DNA of 64,000 nucleotides from positions 388,190-452,189 of the forward strand of contig JAUMTW010000002.1 of the NCBI GenBank assembly GCA_030531005.1, written 5' to 3'. The notes beneath the pieces were generated by a model, which was given only the letters and a program-made list of their open reading frames with translations, had not been told where the DNA came from and made no database searches. Shown here piece by piece: positions 29,396 to 38,277 of this stretch (positions within the stretch are counted from its first letter, which is position 1; each line of letters starts with the position of its first letter). A program made the translations under genes and the position numbers. Source of the stretch: Corynebacterium sp. Lineage in GTDB: Bacteria; Actinomycetota; Actinomycetes; Mycobacteriales; Mycobacteriaceae.

Positions 29396-30221
29396 CAAAA
29401 GACTCCTGTGCATTCGGGAAACTGCCATCGTGGACGGCGGCAACATAGTGTGCTGCGGCCTGGGAAAGATCCGAACCAAGTTGTGCGAACTCACGGACAA
29501 AGCGTGGCTTACGGCCTTGATGGAAACCAAAGGCATCGGTCCACACCAAGATCTGACCATCGGTATCCTTGCCTGCTCCGATGCCGATTGTTGGAATAGT
29601 AAGTTCTGCCGTCACTTCAGCTGCCAAGGGAGCCGGCACCATTTCGAGAACCACAGCAAAGGCACCAGCCGCTGCGACTGCCTGAGCATCAGCACGTAAT
29701 TGAGCAGCACCACTACCCCGGCCCTGAATACGATACCCACCCAAGGCATGTTCGGACTGGGGAGTAAAGCCAATATGGGCCACGACTGGAATGCCGGCTG
29801 CCACAATGGCGGCGATCGTGGCAGCGCGTTCGGCGCCACCTTCCAATTTCACCGCTGCCGCCCCAGTATCCTTCATCACTTGAATTGCCGTAGTCACCGC
29901 TTGGTGGGGTGAGACTTCATAACTACCGAAAGGCAGATCTACCACCACTAAGGCGCGCTGGGCGGCGCCTGCTACGGCTCGGCCAAAGATCGACATAGTA
30001 GCCACATCCACAGTCAGGGTAGAGTCATGGCCCAAGATAGTGTTAGCGACAGAATCACCAACGAGGAGTAGGTCCACACCGGCTTCATCGAAGATGTGTG
30101 CACTAATGGCATCGTAACTGGTCATGGCTGTAATTTTGTGGCCAGTTTCCTTCATTTGCTGAATATGGCGGGTGCGCAGTCGGGCTACATTGCGCGGATC
30201 GGGAATGCTATGCGAGCTCAT
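29385..30221 (-). CDS. panB: 3-methyl-2-oxobutanoate hydroxymethyltransferase
   Basis: First committed step of pantothenate synthesis. The TIM-barrel enzyme shows [33 protein letters not shown] and [11 protein letters not shown] in order. 278 residues, first in the panB-panC operon as in C. glutamicum. Confidence 0.97.
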   Translation of the reverse strand: MSSHSIPDPRNVARLRTRHIQQMKETGHKITAMTSYDAISAHIFDEAGVDLLLVGDSVANTILGHDSTLTVDVATMSIFGRAVAGAAQRALVVVDLPFGSYEVSPHQAVTTAIQVMKDTGAAAVKLEGGAERAATIAAIVAAGIPVVAHIGFTPQSEHALGGYRIQGRGSGAAQLRADAQAVAAAGAFAVVLEMVPAPLAAEVTAELTIPTIGIGAGKDTDGQILVWTDAFGFHQGRKPRFVREFAQLGSDLSQAAAHYVAAVHDGSFPNAQESFDAE

Positions 30222-30356
30222 GCACGTAGTATAGAACTAAACACCGGCACCCCTGCGAGAATATTTGTGCTCATCGCCCCAAATGGGTGGAGCTACTCAC
30301 AAGGTATAAATGCCTGCAGGACTTACACACTATAGAAGAAAAGAAAGAAGTAGTTC

Positions 30357-31043
30357 ATGTCTGCCAAAATCGCTATTGTTACTGGTGCGAGTCAAGGTAT
30401 TGGCACCGCCACTACTAAGGCTTTAGTGACAGCTGGGTTTAAAGTCTATGCTCACTATCGTACTCAACCTGCAGAACTGCCTGCAGTAGTCAGCGAGGAG
30501 GTGCGGTGGTGGCAAGCTGACTTCGCGAACCCCGCATCTTTGGAGCAACTGCCTACTGAGCTGGCAGGGCTAGAACACGTGGATGCCCTGATTCACTGCG
30601 CCGGAGTTGCAGAATTGGGTCCATGTGCTGAAACGTCTGCAGAACTCTGGCAGTGGCATATGAACGTTAATGCCATTGCTCCGGCAGTACTGACCACTTC
30701 CCTACTACCTCAGTTGCGTGCGGGCGGAGCTACGGTAATTGTAGTCAATTCTGGTGCGGGGCAGCATACGCATCCGAACTGGGGTGCTTATAGTGCCTCT
30801 AAGCATGCGGCGAAGGCGTGGGCGAACGCGCTGCGTGCGGAGGAGCCAGGACTTCGGGTTAGTTCGGTGTATCCGGGGCGCGTGGCCACTGCAATGCAAG
30901 CAGCGATTCATGAGTTCGAGCAACGTGAATATGATCCTTCCCGATATATTCAGCCAGGGACTGTTGCGGGTACCATTGTGGAGTTAGTGAATCTACCTGG
31001 AGATGCCGTGGTGAGTGATCTATCTCTGCGCCCGCAACGCTAA
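30357..31043 (+). CDS. Short-chain dehydrogenase/reductase (SDR)
   Basis: A 228-residue NAD(P)-dependent oxidoreductase of the classical SDR type. The cofactor motif VTGASQGIG is at residues 8-16 and the catalytic YSASK, with the upstream Ser in VVNSGAG, is in place. The PG motif (YPGRVAT) follows. The substrate cannot be inferred. A purine-rich ribosome-binding site (GAAAGAAG) precedes the ATG. Confidence 0.9.
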   Translation: MSAKIAIVTGASQGIGTATTKALVTAGFKVYAHYRTQPAELPAVVSEEVRWWQADFANPASLEQLPTELAGLEHVDALIHCAGVAELGPCAETSAELWQWHMNVNAIAPAVLTTSLLPQLRAGGATVIVVNSGAGQHTHPNWGAYSASKHAAKAWANALRAEEPGLRVSSVYPGRVATAMQAAIHEFEQREYDPSRYIQPGTVAGTIVELVNLPGDAVVSDLSLRPQR

Positions 31044-31179
31044 TCGTCAACGAGCTGTAGTCACACTCGTCTAACCACGGTCCACCGGAGCGTCAACGGA
31101 GTAGATCAGCGTATCGGGTCATTGTGTAGTGCTGTTCGGTAGTCGCACGTAGTCGTAGTCTCAGAATAGGAGAAACGTT

Positions 31180-31686
31180 GTGAGTAAACATCCAGACTTT
31201 GATGCCTTTCGGCGTGGGGATAGCACTACCCACCCGGAAAATGATTTAGTTTCCGATGCTGATTATGCGAATCGTTATCGTCCGGAGCCACATACCTTGG
31301 AAGAGCTCAGCAATATCCCGGATCCGGCCGAACAGGCCCGCCGCAATCAGCAAAGTACCAAGCAAGCGGTGATTTGGGCGATTGTAACCCCTATTCTGAC
31401 TCTGCTTGTGGCTTTAATCCTAGCTATCATCTCGCGTGCTCAAGGTGGCCCAATTTGTGAGGAGGGCGATGCGGTATGGATCTGTACCCGCGGTGCAGAG
31501 ATCTGGTGGCCGCTGGCAACAAGCGGTGTGGCTTGGGCGGGTACTGTCGGCTCTGGCATTGTGCTCTGGCAGAAGTACAAGAATTACACGCGGTGGCGTC
31601 CATGGATGGGGACTTTCCGTGCAACCTTGAGTTGGACGGTGCTCTGGATGCTCACCACCATGACCATGGTAGTGATCGGGCATTAA
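31180..31686 (+). CDS. Membrane protein of unknown function
   Basis: A 168-residue protein with a hydrophilic acidic N-terminal 60 residues, then three or four hydrophobic segments (around residues 63-85, 105-125 and 143-165) and a pair of cysteines in the loop PICEEGDAVWICTRG that could form a disulfide outside. GTG start with AGGAG 6 bp upstream. I do not recognise the family; similar small proteins occur in corynebacteria. Confidence 0.75.
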   Translation: MSKHPDFDAFRRGDSTTHPENDLVSDADYANRYRPEPHTLEELSNIPDPAEQARRNQQSTKQAVIWAIVTPILTLLVALILAIISRAQGGPICEEGDAVWICTRGAEIWWPLATSGVAWAGTVGSGIVLWQKYKNYTRWRPWMGTFRATLSWTVLWMLTTMTMVVIGH

Positions 31687-31699
31687 TTAGTTCAGGCAT

Positions 31700-31735
31700 A
31701 ATGGGGATGTTTCACGTGAAACATCCCCATTTTTA
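31700..31735. terminator. 32-bp palindrome with T run carrying a parS site
   Basis: A perfect palindrome (31700-31731) followed by TTTT, 14 bp after the stop of the membrane protein. It has the form of an intrinsic terminator, and its centre is a full-consensus parS. Confidence 0.75.
31708..31723. other. parS site 6 (perfect consensus)
   Basis: TGTTTCACGTGAAACA, the full 16-bp parS consensus, at the centre of the terminator palindrome. Confidence 0.92.
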
Positions 31736-31842
31736 GGTTTACCCCTCCTATGAATCTCGGTAGGTTAAAGCCTAAAAACAGAAAGTCGCGCTGCAGGTCG
31801 CAGATCAACGTGCGTCAACGTTCAACGGCAATATGCAGAATA

Positions 31843-31886
31843 GAAAACCTGGACCAGTTCCATGAAGATGAGAACTAATCCAGGTT
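31843..31886 (-). terminator. Terminator after trhO
   Basis: On the minus strand AACCTGGA and TCCAGGTT pair, with an inner AGTTC/GAACT stem, followed by TTTC. It starts 29 bp after the trhO stop. Confidence 0.65.
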
Positions 31887-31914
31887 ATGTGTGCGTAGTG
31901 TGCTGTGATTATTC

Positions 31915-32859
31915 TTAGGCCGGTACCTCAACGTTGGTAGCTGCCTTGCGGGATACTTCTTGGCAGGCGGGGCGGCCACAATTGCGAGTTGCGGGGTTGG
32001 CATAACAATCCTCGCAAAGCAGAATAAGGTCGCGACAATCATCTTCATTGATGCAGTGCTCAAACTTGTTAGTAGCATTGCCGCACTGCACGCAGTGGCC
32101 GAGTTGAATGAAGCCAGGATCGCTGACACCGGTGCCGAATTCCATGTGCATACGGCGATCGAAGACGTATAGGGAGCCCTCCCACAGGCCATCATTGCCG
32201 TATTTTTCGCCATAGCGCACGATGCCACCATCAATCTGATAGACCTCTTGGAAGCCACGGTTTTTCATCAATGCAGAAAGAATTTCGCAGCGAATACCAC
32301 CGGTGCAATAAGAGACAACCGGCTTATCCTTCATCCAGTCATACTTTCCGGACTCCAGCTCGCGAATGAAGTCATGGGTAGTGCGCACATCTGGTACCAC
32401 TGCATTTTTGAATTTGCCGATTTCGGCTTCCATCGAATTTCGTCCATCAAAAAAGACCACATCATCGCCTCGCTCTGCGACAAGCTCGTTCACTTGCTCA
32501 GGCTTTAGGTGTACGCCCCCGCCGACAACGCCATTTTCGTCAACCTCGAGTTCATCCGGTGCGCCGAAAGCGACAATCTCCTCGCGTACCTTTACCTGCA
32601 GGCGAGGGAAATCTTCTGCCCCTCCCTCGGACCACTTGAAAGCGGTGTCATGGAATCCAGAATATTCGCGCAGTGCCTTCACATAGGCGCGACAGGAATC
32701 GATTGGGCCGCCCACGGTTCCATTAATACCGTGGCGCGAGATCAGGATCCGGCCACGTAACCCCAACTTCTCGCAGAGAGTGCGCTGCCACAGCATCATT
32801 GCCTGAGGATCTGCGATAGGGGTGAACTTGTAATAGAGAAGAATCTTGCTTTGGCTCAC
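31915..32859 (-). CDS. trhO: tRNA uridine(34) hydroxylase TrhO (rhodanese family)
   Basis: Enzyme that makes 5-hydroxyuridine at tRNA position 34, known as YceA or UPF0176. An N-terminal acylphosphatase-like domain (with [12 protein letters not shown]) is followed by a rhodanese domain whose active Cys is in [11 protein letters not shown] cysteine-rich C-terminal region ([30 protein letters not shown]) may bind zinc. GTG start; a TACCAT hexamer 7 bp upstream suggests a leaderless transcript. Confidence 0.92.
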   Translation of the reverse strand: MSQSKILLYYKFTPIADPQAMMLWQRTLCEKLGLRGRILISRHGINGTVGGPIDSCRAYVKALREYSGFHDTAFKWSEGGAEDFPRLQVKVREEIVAFGAPDELEVDENGVVGGGVHLKPEQVNELVAERGDDVVFFDGRNSMEAEIGKFKNAVVPDVRTTHDFIRELESGKYDWMKDKPVVSYCTGGIRCEILSALMKNRGFQEVYQIDGGIVRYGEKYGNDGLWEGSLYVFDRRMHMEFGTGVSDPGFIQLGHCVQCGNATNKFEHCINEDDCRDLILLCEDCYANPATRNCGRPACQEVSRKAATNVEVPA

Positions 32860-33112
32860 GTCTCTTATGGTACAACGCAGTCGCGCGCAGTGATAGTTAG
32901 AATTATTGTGTCCCCCCCCAATTGCCTCTGTGCTGATGCGTCAACGGGGCTGGTGCCCGGGTGCTGTGGCGCGCAATGCTTTGCCTAGTAACTGCACAGT
33001 GACGCTACTTTTTCGGATAGAGAGTATACGAGTGTTTTCTCTCCATGCTTTGGAAAACCATAGGAAACCAAAATTTTTGCGTTGAGGGCAAAGAGTGATT
33101 ATAGCCTAAATT

Positions 33113-33146
33113 AAAAAAGCTCCGAGCATTCAAGGCAGCTCGGAGT
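33113..33146 (-). terminator. Terminator after dps
   Basis: On the minus strand CTCCGAG and CTCGGAG pair and are followed by CTTTTTTAA, directly after the dps stop. Confidence 0.8.
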
Positions 33147-33164
33147 TAGTGTGCTCACAGTGGA

Positions 33165-33656
33165 TTAGAGGTTACCGTCGGTGTTGACGATGTGCTCGCG
33201 TACGAACCATTGGAACTTTTCGAGTTCGGCAGCCTGACCAATGTAAATATCCTCGGTAACAGGATCTAGCTCACCAGCTTCCTTCATGGATTCGCGTACT
33301 CCCTCGAGAACCTTGGTGTAAACCTTATTTAGCTCGTTCAGGTGCTCGGAGGTGGTGCCGGAGTTTACGTCGTACTCTAATGGGGTGCGGTTTTCAATAT
33401 GGCCGGTAGGAGTACCGATTGGGGTGCCGCCCAGGGTGGCGATGCGCTCTGCGAGTTCATCAGCATAACCACGAACGAGATCAACTTGTGGGTCGAGCAT
33501 TTCGTGTACTGCAATAAAGTTTTCCCCGTGCACGTTCCAGTGAGCATGCTTCAGGATGAGGTGCAGATCGTTGTAATCGGTGAGGCGCTCTTGCAGGTGG
33601 TCGACCAATACCTTGGCGTCGTTTTCGTTAATTCCAGGAACGGTAAAATTCTTCAT
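33165..33656 (-). CDS. dps: Dps family ferritin-like protein
   Basis: A 163-residue dodecameric iron-storage protein that protects DNA by oxidising iron with peroxide. The interfacial ferroxidase ligands lie in LKHAHWNVHG (His) and LDPQVDLVRGYADELAERI (Asp, Glu). No long basic DNA-binding tail is present at either end. A minus-strand TATAAT lies about 50 bp upstream, overlapped by a possible DtxR box. Confidence 0.93.
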   Translation of the reverse strand: MKNFTVPGINENDAKVLVDHLQERLTDYNDLHLILKHAHWNVHGENFIAVHEMLDPQVDLVRGYADELAERIATLGGTPIGTPTGHIENRTPLEYDVNSGTTSEHLNELNKVYTKVLEGVRESMKEAGELDPVTEDIYIGQAAELEKFQWFVREHIVNTDGNL

Positions 33657-33707
33657 GGCCTCAATAATACACCATACCTTTTAATGCGCAAGTTCCTAAA
33701 GTGATTG

Positions 33708-33737
33708 ATTATAAACCAAGGTTAGGGTATGTTTACT
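33708..33737 (-). promoter_or_regulatory. dps promoter with possible DtxR box
   Basis: A perfect TATAAT (minus strand, 33713-33708) lies about 50 bp before dps. Just upstream, over the -35 region, is a sequence matching the 19-bp DtxR consensus at about 13 positions. DtxR is known to affect dps in C. glutamicum. The box match is weak. Confidence 0.4.
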
Positions 33738-34013
33738 TGGTCGTATTAAGAGGGTGTGCCACGCTTGGAGAATGTATTTATGTATTAAGCCTACCCTACG
33801 TGAAAGGTATTTCATCACTTTCGTGGGCTGCGGCACGAGATGCAGCATCGTTAAACTTACCTACCGTGATGTATCTAGTGGAGAATGCCGGGGTGTCCCC
33901 AAATTAGACACTCGTGAGGTGACTGCTTTCCCTACTCGGTAGAGTGGGATCCATGGCCAAGGGGTACAGAACCGTCACTATCTCTAGAGATTGTTGAGCG
34001 GTCCGAGATCATC
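33738..34013. other. Start of a decayed, gene-poor gap
   Basis: Nothing with coding character was found here. Together with the next two entries it forms a stretch of about 1.9 kb between dps and the Fpg/Nei gene without an intact gene. Confidence 0.5.
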
Positions 34014-34480
34014 TTGAGGGAAAAGATCGGCTACGCGCGCATAAGCTGTCATTGGGTCAGAATATCGGCAGACAGATTGAACTACTGAGATGCAAAAGTC
34101 TTTACGTATTACACTGACAAAGTCAGCGGTGGAACGCGGAGGCATCCTGGCCTCAATGAGGCAATGCGCTACGTCCAATCGGGGCGATTAGTTTGTGATG
34201 ACTTCCATGGATCGGTGCGCTCACTCTCTGATGGACTTGTGTGCCATTGTCGATGAGCTTGTGGAAGGAGGAGTGCCTATCAAGCTTCTTAAAGAGAGGT
34301 AGACGTACTCGAAAACTCCTTGCCGGTAGCTAAAAGATCATGCTGGTACTACTGGAGTTGGTGGCCGAGTGTGAACGTTTTATAATTCATGGTCACCAGG
34401 CCGAGGGAATAGCGCGGGCAAAGGAACTCGGCGCGTACAAGGGATACTCAAAGGTGCTTACTAACGAAAAATTGTATTAG
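34014..34480 (+). pseudogene. Degenerate serine recombinase (resolvase/invertase family)
   Basis: Reading through stops and frame changes gives the order of a site-specific serine recombinase: KIGYARIS (34023 on), then DKVSGG and PGLNEAMRYVQSG, then RSLSDGL / LCAIVDELVEGGVPIKLL, then LLELVAECERFIIHG, then QAEGIARAKELGAYKG before a ruined helix-turn-helix end. Stops at about 34081, 34300 and 34478, plus frame shifts, kill the gene. The catalytic Ser is in the YARIS motif. It is the remains of a mobile element or integrated island; no inverted terminal repeats were found. Confidence 0.75.
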
Positions 34481-34827
34481 GCACGTGTGGGTATCTGCCG
34501 GTATTTTGAACGTGGAGGTTGCGTGCTGACTGAAGGTTGGTCGAACAACCCTGTATAACTCTTTGAGTCGAGGCAGGTAGAGCACTGAGTATCTGGTATC
34601 GCCTAGTCTCGCATAGAAAGAGGTTTGGCTCGTGCTTCGAAGATAAATTTAGGTGTTTTGGTTGTCTCATTTTCCTTAACTAGGCTCAGTGACAATAGGA
34701 ATGGAACGCTAGGGGCAGTATCGAGAAAAATTCCTACAAGGAGGATGGCTAACCCAGATTAAATTCGCGCGATCGAGGACACTACGCTGCACGTTGCTAC
34801 CTCAAAATTTCCTTTAACGGAAGTTCG
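34481..34827. other. Non-coding remnant between two pseudogenes
   Basis: No gene, hairpin or repeat recognised. It may include the decayed recombinase C-terminus. Confidence 0.4.
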
Positions 34828-35240
34828 CTAGTTGGAAAGCCGTCGGTTACGCAGCGCTGTCACTGCAAGAATGATCAGAACAATTGCCGTCAGGGTGAGA
34901 ATGAGGCGGGGCATTCCGTCAGTCATGTTTATCCCAATGCTTGCAACTATGGTTCCGACAATTACTGTTGGGACCAACCAGCGTCGGGCGGCAATTTCCT
35001 CTTTAGCGCTGCCCGCTGACATCGCTATCATGATTGAAAGCGAGTGCAGCAGCAATGCTAAATTATTCTCAAAAGGTATTCCAACTAACACAATGATTGG
35101 TTACCAGCATTGAAGTAAGACGTCGTAGGCCAGGCTGCACGCCATGAAGCCGAATAATAGGTTAATAGGTAAAGACCTGACTATATGCACAGCGGGAAGC
35201 AATCCACCGTCGGCTGTGTGCCGTACGACTTGAGGAAATC
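34828..35240 (-). pseudogene. Fragment of a multi-span membrane protein
   Basis: An 87-residue frame (34828-35091) with two hydrophobic segments ends in a basic tail. Upstream the same frame continues past a TAA at about 35104 with further hydrophobic sequence (INLLFGFMACSLAYDVLL and VHIVRSLP), so this is the end of a longer membrane protein broken by a nonsense codon and truncated at its N-terminus. The family is not recognised. Confidence 0.5.
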
Positions 35241-35647
35241 ATCGGGGCTGGATGCTCCGAAATCGGGGCATTCAGTTAGCAGTTCTCCGCGCAGAAAAGT
35301 ATGAAATATCAACGGCTTGGTGGTTGAAAAGTCTGGCTCGGCGGGAGGCAGTCGTACTTACTTCCTGGTTTGGAGTCTGACAGCCATTCTCCACTAATCG
35401 ATACTGTGTTTTTCATGTCTCAATCTGTTTTCGATTGTCAACCCAGAATTCGGCGAGCATGAAAACATTAACCACACTAGTGTCGAAACGGAATAGTAGT
35501 ATCCGTGATGCCTGGCCATGGTAGGGCAAACGCGGATAGACAATGCAAGTATTCCGGATCTGATGTGTGTTTTTTAGTCTTGAAAATAGTTACAACGAGG
35601 ACCAGTGGCTTCAGCAATTTGTATCCTTTCGGATTCTCTATTTGGGG
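35241..35647. other. End of the gene-poor gap
   Basis: About 400 bp with no coding signal up to the Fpg/Nei promoter. Confidence 0.4.
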
Positions 35648-35653
35648 TACACT
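35648..35653 (+). promoter_or_regulatory. Possible -10 element for a leaderless Fpg/Nei transcript
   Basis: TACACT lies 8 bp before the ATG, which itself has no ribosome-binding site. This is the spacing of leaderless genes in actinobacteria. Confidence 0.35.
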
Positions 35654-35661
35654 CAAGCGAT

Positions 35662-36474
35662 ATGCCAGAAGGTCACGTTATTCATCGCCTCGCAAAGGAA
35701 CTTAACCGAAATTTCCAGGGCACTGCGCCTCTGGTTACTTCTCCACAGGGACGTTTTAGTGCCGAAGCCGCACTTGTTGATGGTCAAGACTTGGTGGCAG
35801 CGACCGCCTGGGGCAAGCAGCTATTTATCGAATTCGATATCCCCAACCCAGAAAATATCATTTATATTCACTTAGGCCTGATTGGCTCTTTTAACTTTGA
35901 AGATCCTGATACTACCCGCGGCCAAATTCGGCTTCATATTGCCAATGATGACATCGCTGCGAATTTACGTGGGCCGCAATGGTGCCGTTTGATTGATGCA
36001 GAAACGGCCGCGCGTGCCCAAGCCAAATTAGGCGCTGATCCCCTACGAGCTGATGCAGATCCTAGTGCTATCTTGCAAAAAGTTTCGCGTTCCCGCCAAC
36101 CCATTGGTGCATTGTTAATGGATCAGCATCTTTTTGCAGGTGTGGGAAATATTTATCGCGCAGAGAGCCTTTTCCGTTTAGGCATCCATCCGGATACTCC
36201 AGGGAAAGATGTCACCCAATTGCAAGAATTGTGGCAAGACCTTGTTGAGCTCATGGCTTGCGGGGTAGAAGTGGGCAAGATTGATACGGTGCGGCCCGAG
36301 CACACACCAGAAGCAATGGGCCGGCAGCCACGTAAAGATGACCATGGCGGGGAGGTATACGTTTACCGCCGTGCCGGGCAGCCATGTTATATCTGTGGCA
36401 CTGAGATTGCGCAGACAGTGATGCAAGGTCGCAATCTTTTTTGGTGTCCTACTTGTCAGCCTGCGCCCCGCTAA
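35662..36474 (+). CDS. Fpg/Nei family DNA glycosylase
   Basis: Base-excision repair glycosylase/AP lyase for oxidised bases. The start is fixed by chemistry: after Met removal the mature protein must begin with Pro, then Glu, as in MPEGHVIHR, so the upstream in-frame codons are not used. The C-terminal zinc finger CYICG...WCPTC is complete, with the Gln-Gly-Arg (MQGRN) motif between. HVIHR at the N-terminus is typical of the Nei2-type branch (endonuclease VIII) rather than MutM. 270 residues. Confidence 0.93.
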   Translation: MPEGHVIHRLAKELNRNFQGTAPLVTSPQGRFSAEAALVDGQDLVAATAWGKQLFIEFDIPNPENIIYIHLGLIGSFNFEDPDTTRGQIRLHIANDDIAANLRGPQWCRLIDAETAARAQAKLGADPLRADADPSAILQKVSRSRQPIGALLMDQHLFAGVGNIYRAESLFRLGIHPDTPGKDVTQLQELWQDLVELMACGVEVGKIDTVRPEHTPEAMGRQPRKDDHGGEVYVYRRAGQPCYICGTEIAQTVMQGRNLFWCPTCQPAPR

Positions 36475-36512
36475 AGGAGCGTACCTTTTGAATCGGGCAG
36501 TAGCATAGGAAT

Positions 36513-38171
36513 ATGAACGTTGATCTCGCTTCGGTCCATTCTGTCTCCACTGCGCCTACTTATACTGTCGCGCAGATTCAAGCTGCCGAAAATGAGTTAT
36601 TCGCACACATCACTGATCCGGATCACCTCATGCGCCAGGCTGCGCATGCAGTCGCCGTTGCAGCGAGGCATATGGTGGAAACGGCCCATCTTAATCCCCG
36701 GGTGCTGGTGCTGGTTGGTCCTGGCGGCAATGGGGGCGATGGGCTCTATGCCGCTGCGGAATTGCTCTGTAGCGGCATCGAATGCCATGTGATGGCAGTG
36801 CAGGATCGCATCCATGAGCGTGCTGCGGCATCTTTGAGAGCAGCTGGGGGTACGGTTATCACCTTTGACCCACAGGATCCAACAACCCAAGCCTGTATGT
36901 CCCGCGGCTATGGCTTAGTTATAGATGCTATGTTTGGCATCGGTGGACGCAGTGGGCTGCGAGGCAAACCATTACAAGCCTGGCAACAGGCACGCAAGCA
37001 TACGCAAGCGGTGCTTGCCGTAGATGTGCCCTCAGGCGTTGAGGCAGACACGGGAGCATTTGATCCAGCGGCAGCAGTATGTGCCGATGTCAGTATTAGC
37101 TTCGGTGGATTACGCATCGCTCAGGCACTCCAACCTGCGTGTGGGGAAATCATTTGGGCAGATATCGCCGATGAGCGTCCCCAGACTTTGAGTAGCGCCT
37201 TGGCACATAATCAGCCGCAGGTAGTTGTAGCCCAAGCCATCCATCGTTGTTATTCTCAGTGGCCGGATCCAATACACGCGCTGCCAGGACTGCAGTACAC
37301 CGGACGCATTGAACCAGGCATTCATGATGATAAATATACTGGTGGTGTGGTTGGTGTTGCCGCAGGCAGTCAGCGCTACCCAGGTGCTGCGGTGCTGGCG
37401 ACCAATGCTGCGGTACGCGCAACTGCCAGTATGGTGCGTTATGTTGGCGTTAACAGTGCGCAGGTCTTGGCGCGTTCCCCGGAGATTGTAGCTACTGAAT
37501 TATTGGCTGATGCCGGGCGGGTACAGGCATGGGTATATGGCCCAGGGAGTGACAGTGATGGCACCTTAGCACAGTTGTTCGCTACCGATACTCCCCTACT
37601 TATTGATGCCGCAGGCTTAAGAGAACTTGCCGGTGATGCGCAGCTGCGTACCGAATTGCACGCTCGCCAGGCGTTTACTTTACTTACTCCACACTTCGGG
37701 GAATTCTGTGATCTCGCCCAGGCCTGTGGCATTGATGGGGATCCAGCGCATGATGTCCGCAGCGTAGTTCTTGCGTTGAGTGCACAGCTCCAAGCTATGG
37801 TGTTGCTCAAAGGTCGGCGCACCCTCATTGCTGTGCCCACAGGTGAGGTGGCTGTTATTGATGCTGGCAACTCTTTTGCAGCTACTGCTGGATCCGGCGA
37901 TATTCTTGCGGGAATTATTGGCGCTTTTATGGCGCAGGCACAGGGAACAAAGACGAGTATCCATGCTGCGATCATCCAAGCTGTTGGAATTCATGGCAGG
38001 GCAGCTGCTTTGGCAAGTGGTCCGGTAGGCAGGTATCCCGTGCATGCCAGCAGCATCCTGGAAAGCATCCCCGTAGCGGTTGCTACTAGTGCAGTAGATG
38101 TATCGCGTACCGGGCATAGTGTTTCGGAATTCTGTGGAAGTGTACAAATCGGGGCACCAAACCTGAGATGA
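36513..38171 (+). CDS. nnr: Bifunctional NAD(P)HX epimerase/dehydratase
   Basis: Repairs hydrated NAD(P)H. The N-terminal YjeF_N domain (about 1-225) carries the VGPGGNGGDGLYAA nucleotide motif and the LAVDVPSGV segment; the C-terminal ribokinase-like domain (about 250-530) has the LLTPHFGEF and AGSGDILAGIIGAF motifs of the ADP/ATP-dependent dehydratase. Length 552 is normal for the fused form. It follows the glycosylase gene after 38 bp and may be co-transcribed. Confidence 0.95.
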   Translation: MNVDLASVHSVSTAPTYTVAQIQAAENELFAHITDPDHLMRQAAHAVAVAARHMVETAHLNPRVLVLVGPGGNGGDGLYAAAELLCSGIECHVMAVQDRIHERAAASLRAAGGTVITFDPQDPTTQACMSRGYGLVIDAMFGIGGRSGLRGKPLQAWQQARKHTQAVLAVDVPSGVEADTGAFDPAAAVCADVSISFGGLRIAQALQPACGEIIWADIADERPQTLSSALAHNQPQVVVAQAIHRCYSQWPDPIHALPGLQYTGRIEPGIHDDKYTGGVVGVAAGSQRYPGAAVLATNAAVRATASMVRYVGVNSAQVLARSPEIVATELLADAGRVQAWVYGPGSDSDGTLAQLFATDTPLLIDAAGLRELAGDAQLRTELHARQAFTLLTPHFGEFCDLAQACGIDGDPAHDVRSVVLALSAQLQAMVLLKGRRTLIAVPTGEVAVIDAGNSFAATAGSGDILAGIIGAFMAQAQGTKTSIHAAIIQAVGIHGRAAALASGPVGRYPVHASSILESIPVAVATSAVDVSRTGHSVSEFCGSVQIGAPNLR

Positions 38172-38277
38172 TGACTGCACTGTGGCCAGTAACACCTGAA
38201 TAGATACTAGACCAAAATGGTGTCTTAACAGTATGATTCTATCCGAACTAGACAGAATGGTATAGAAAAGGATATTG

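Noticed and set aside
33701..33942. Two overlapping small frames after dps
   Set aside because: They share the same DNA in different frames and show no protein-like pattern.
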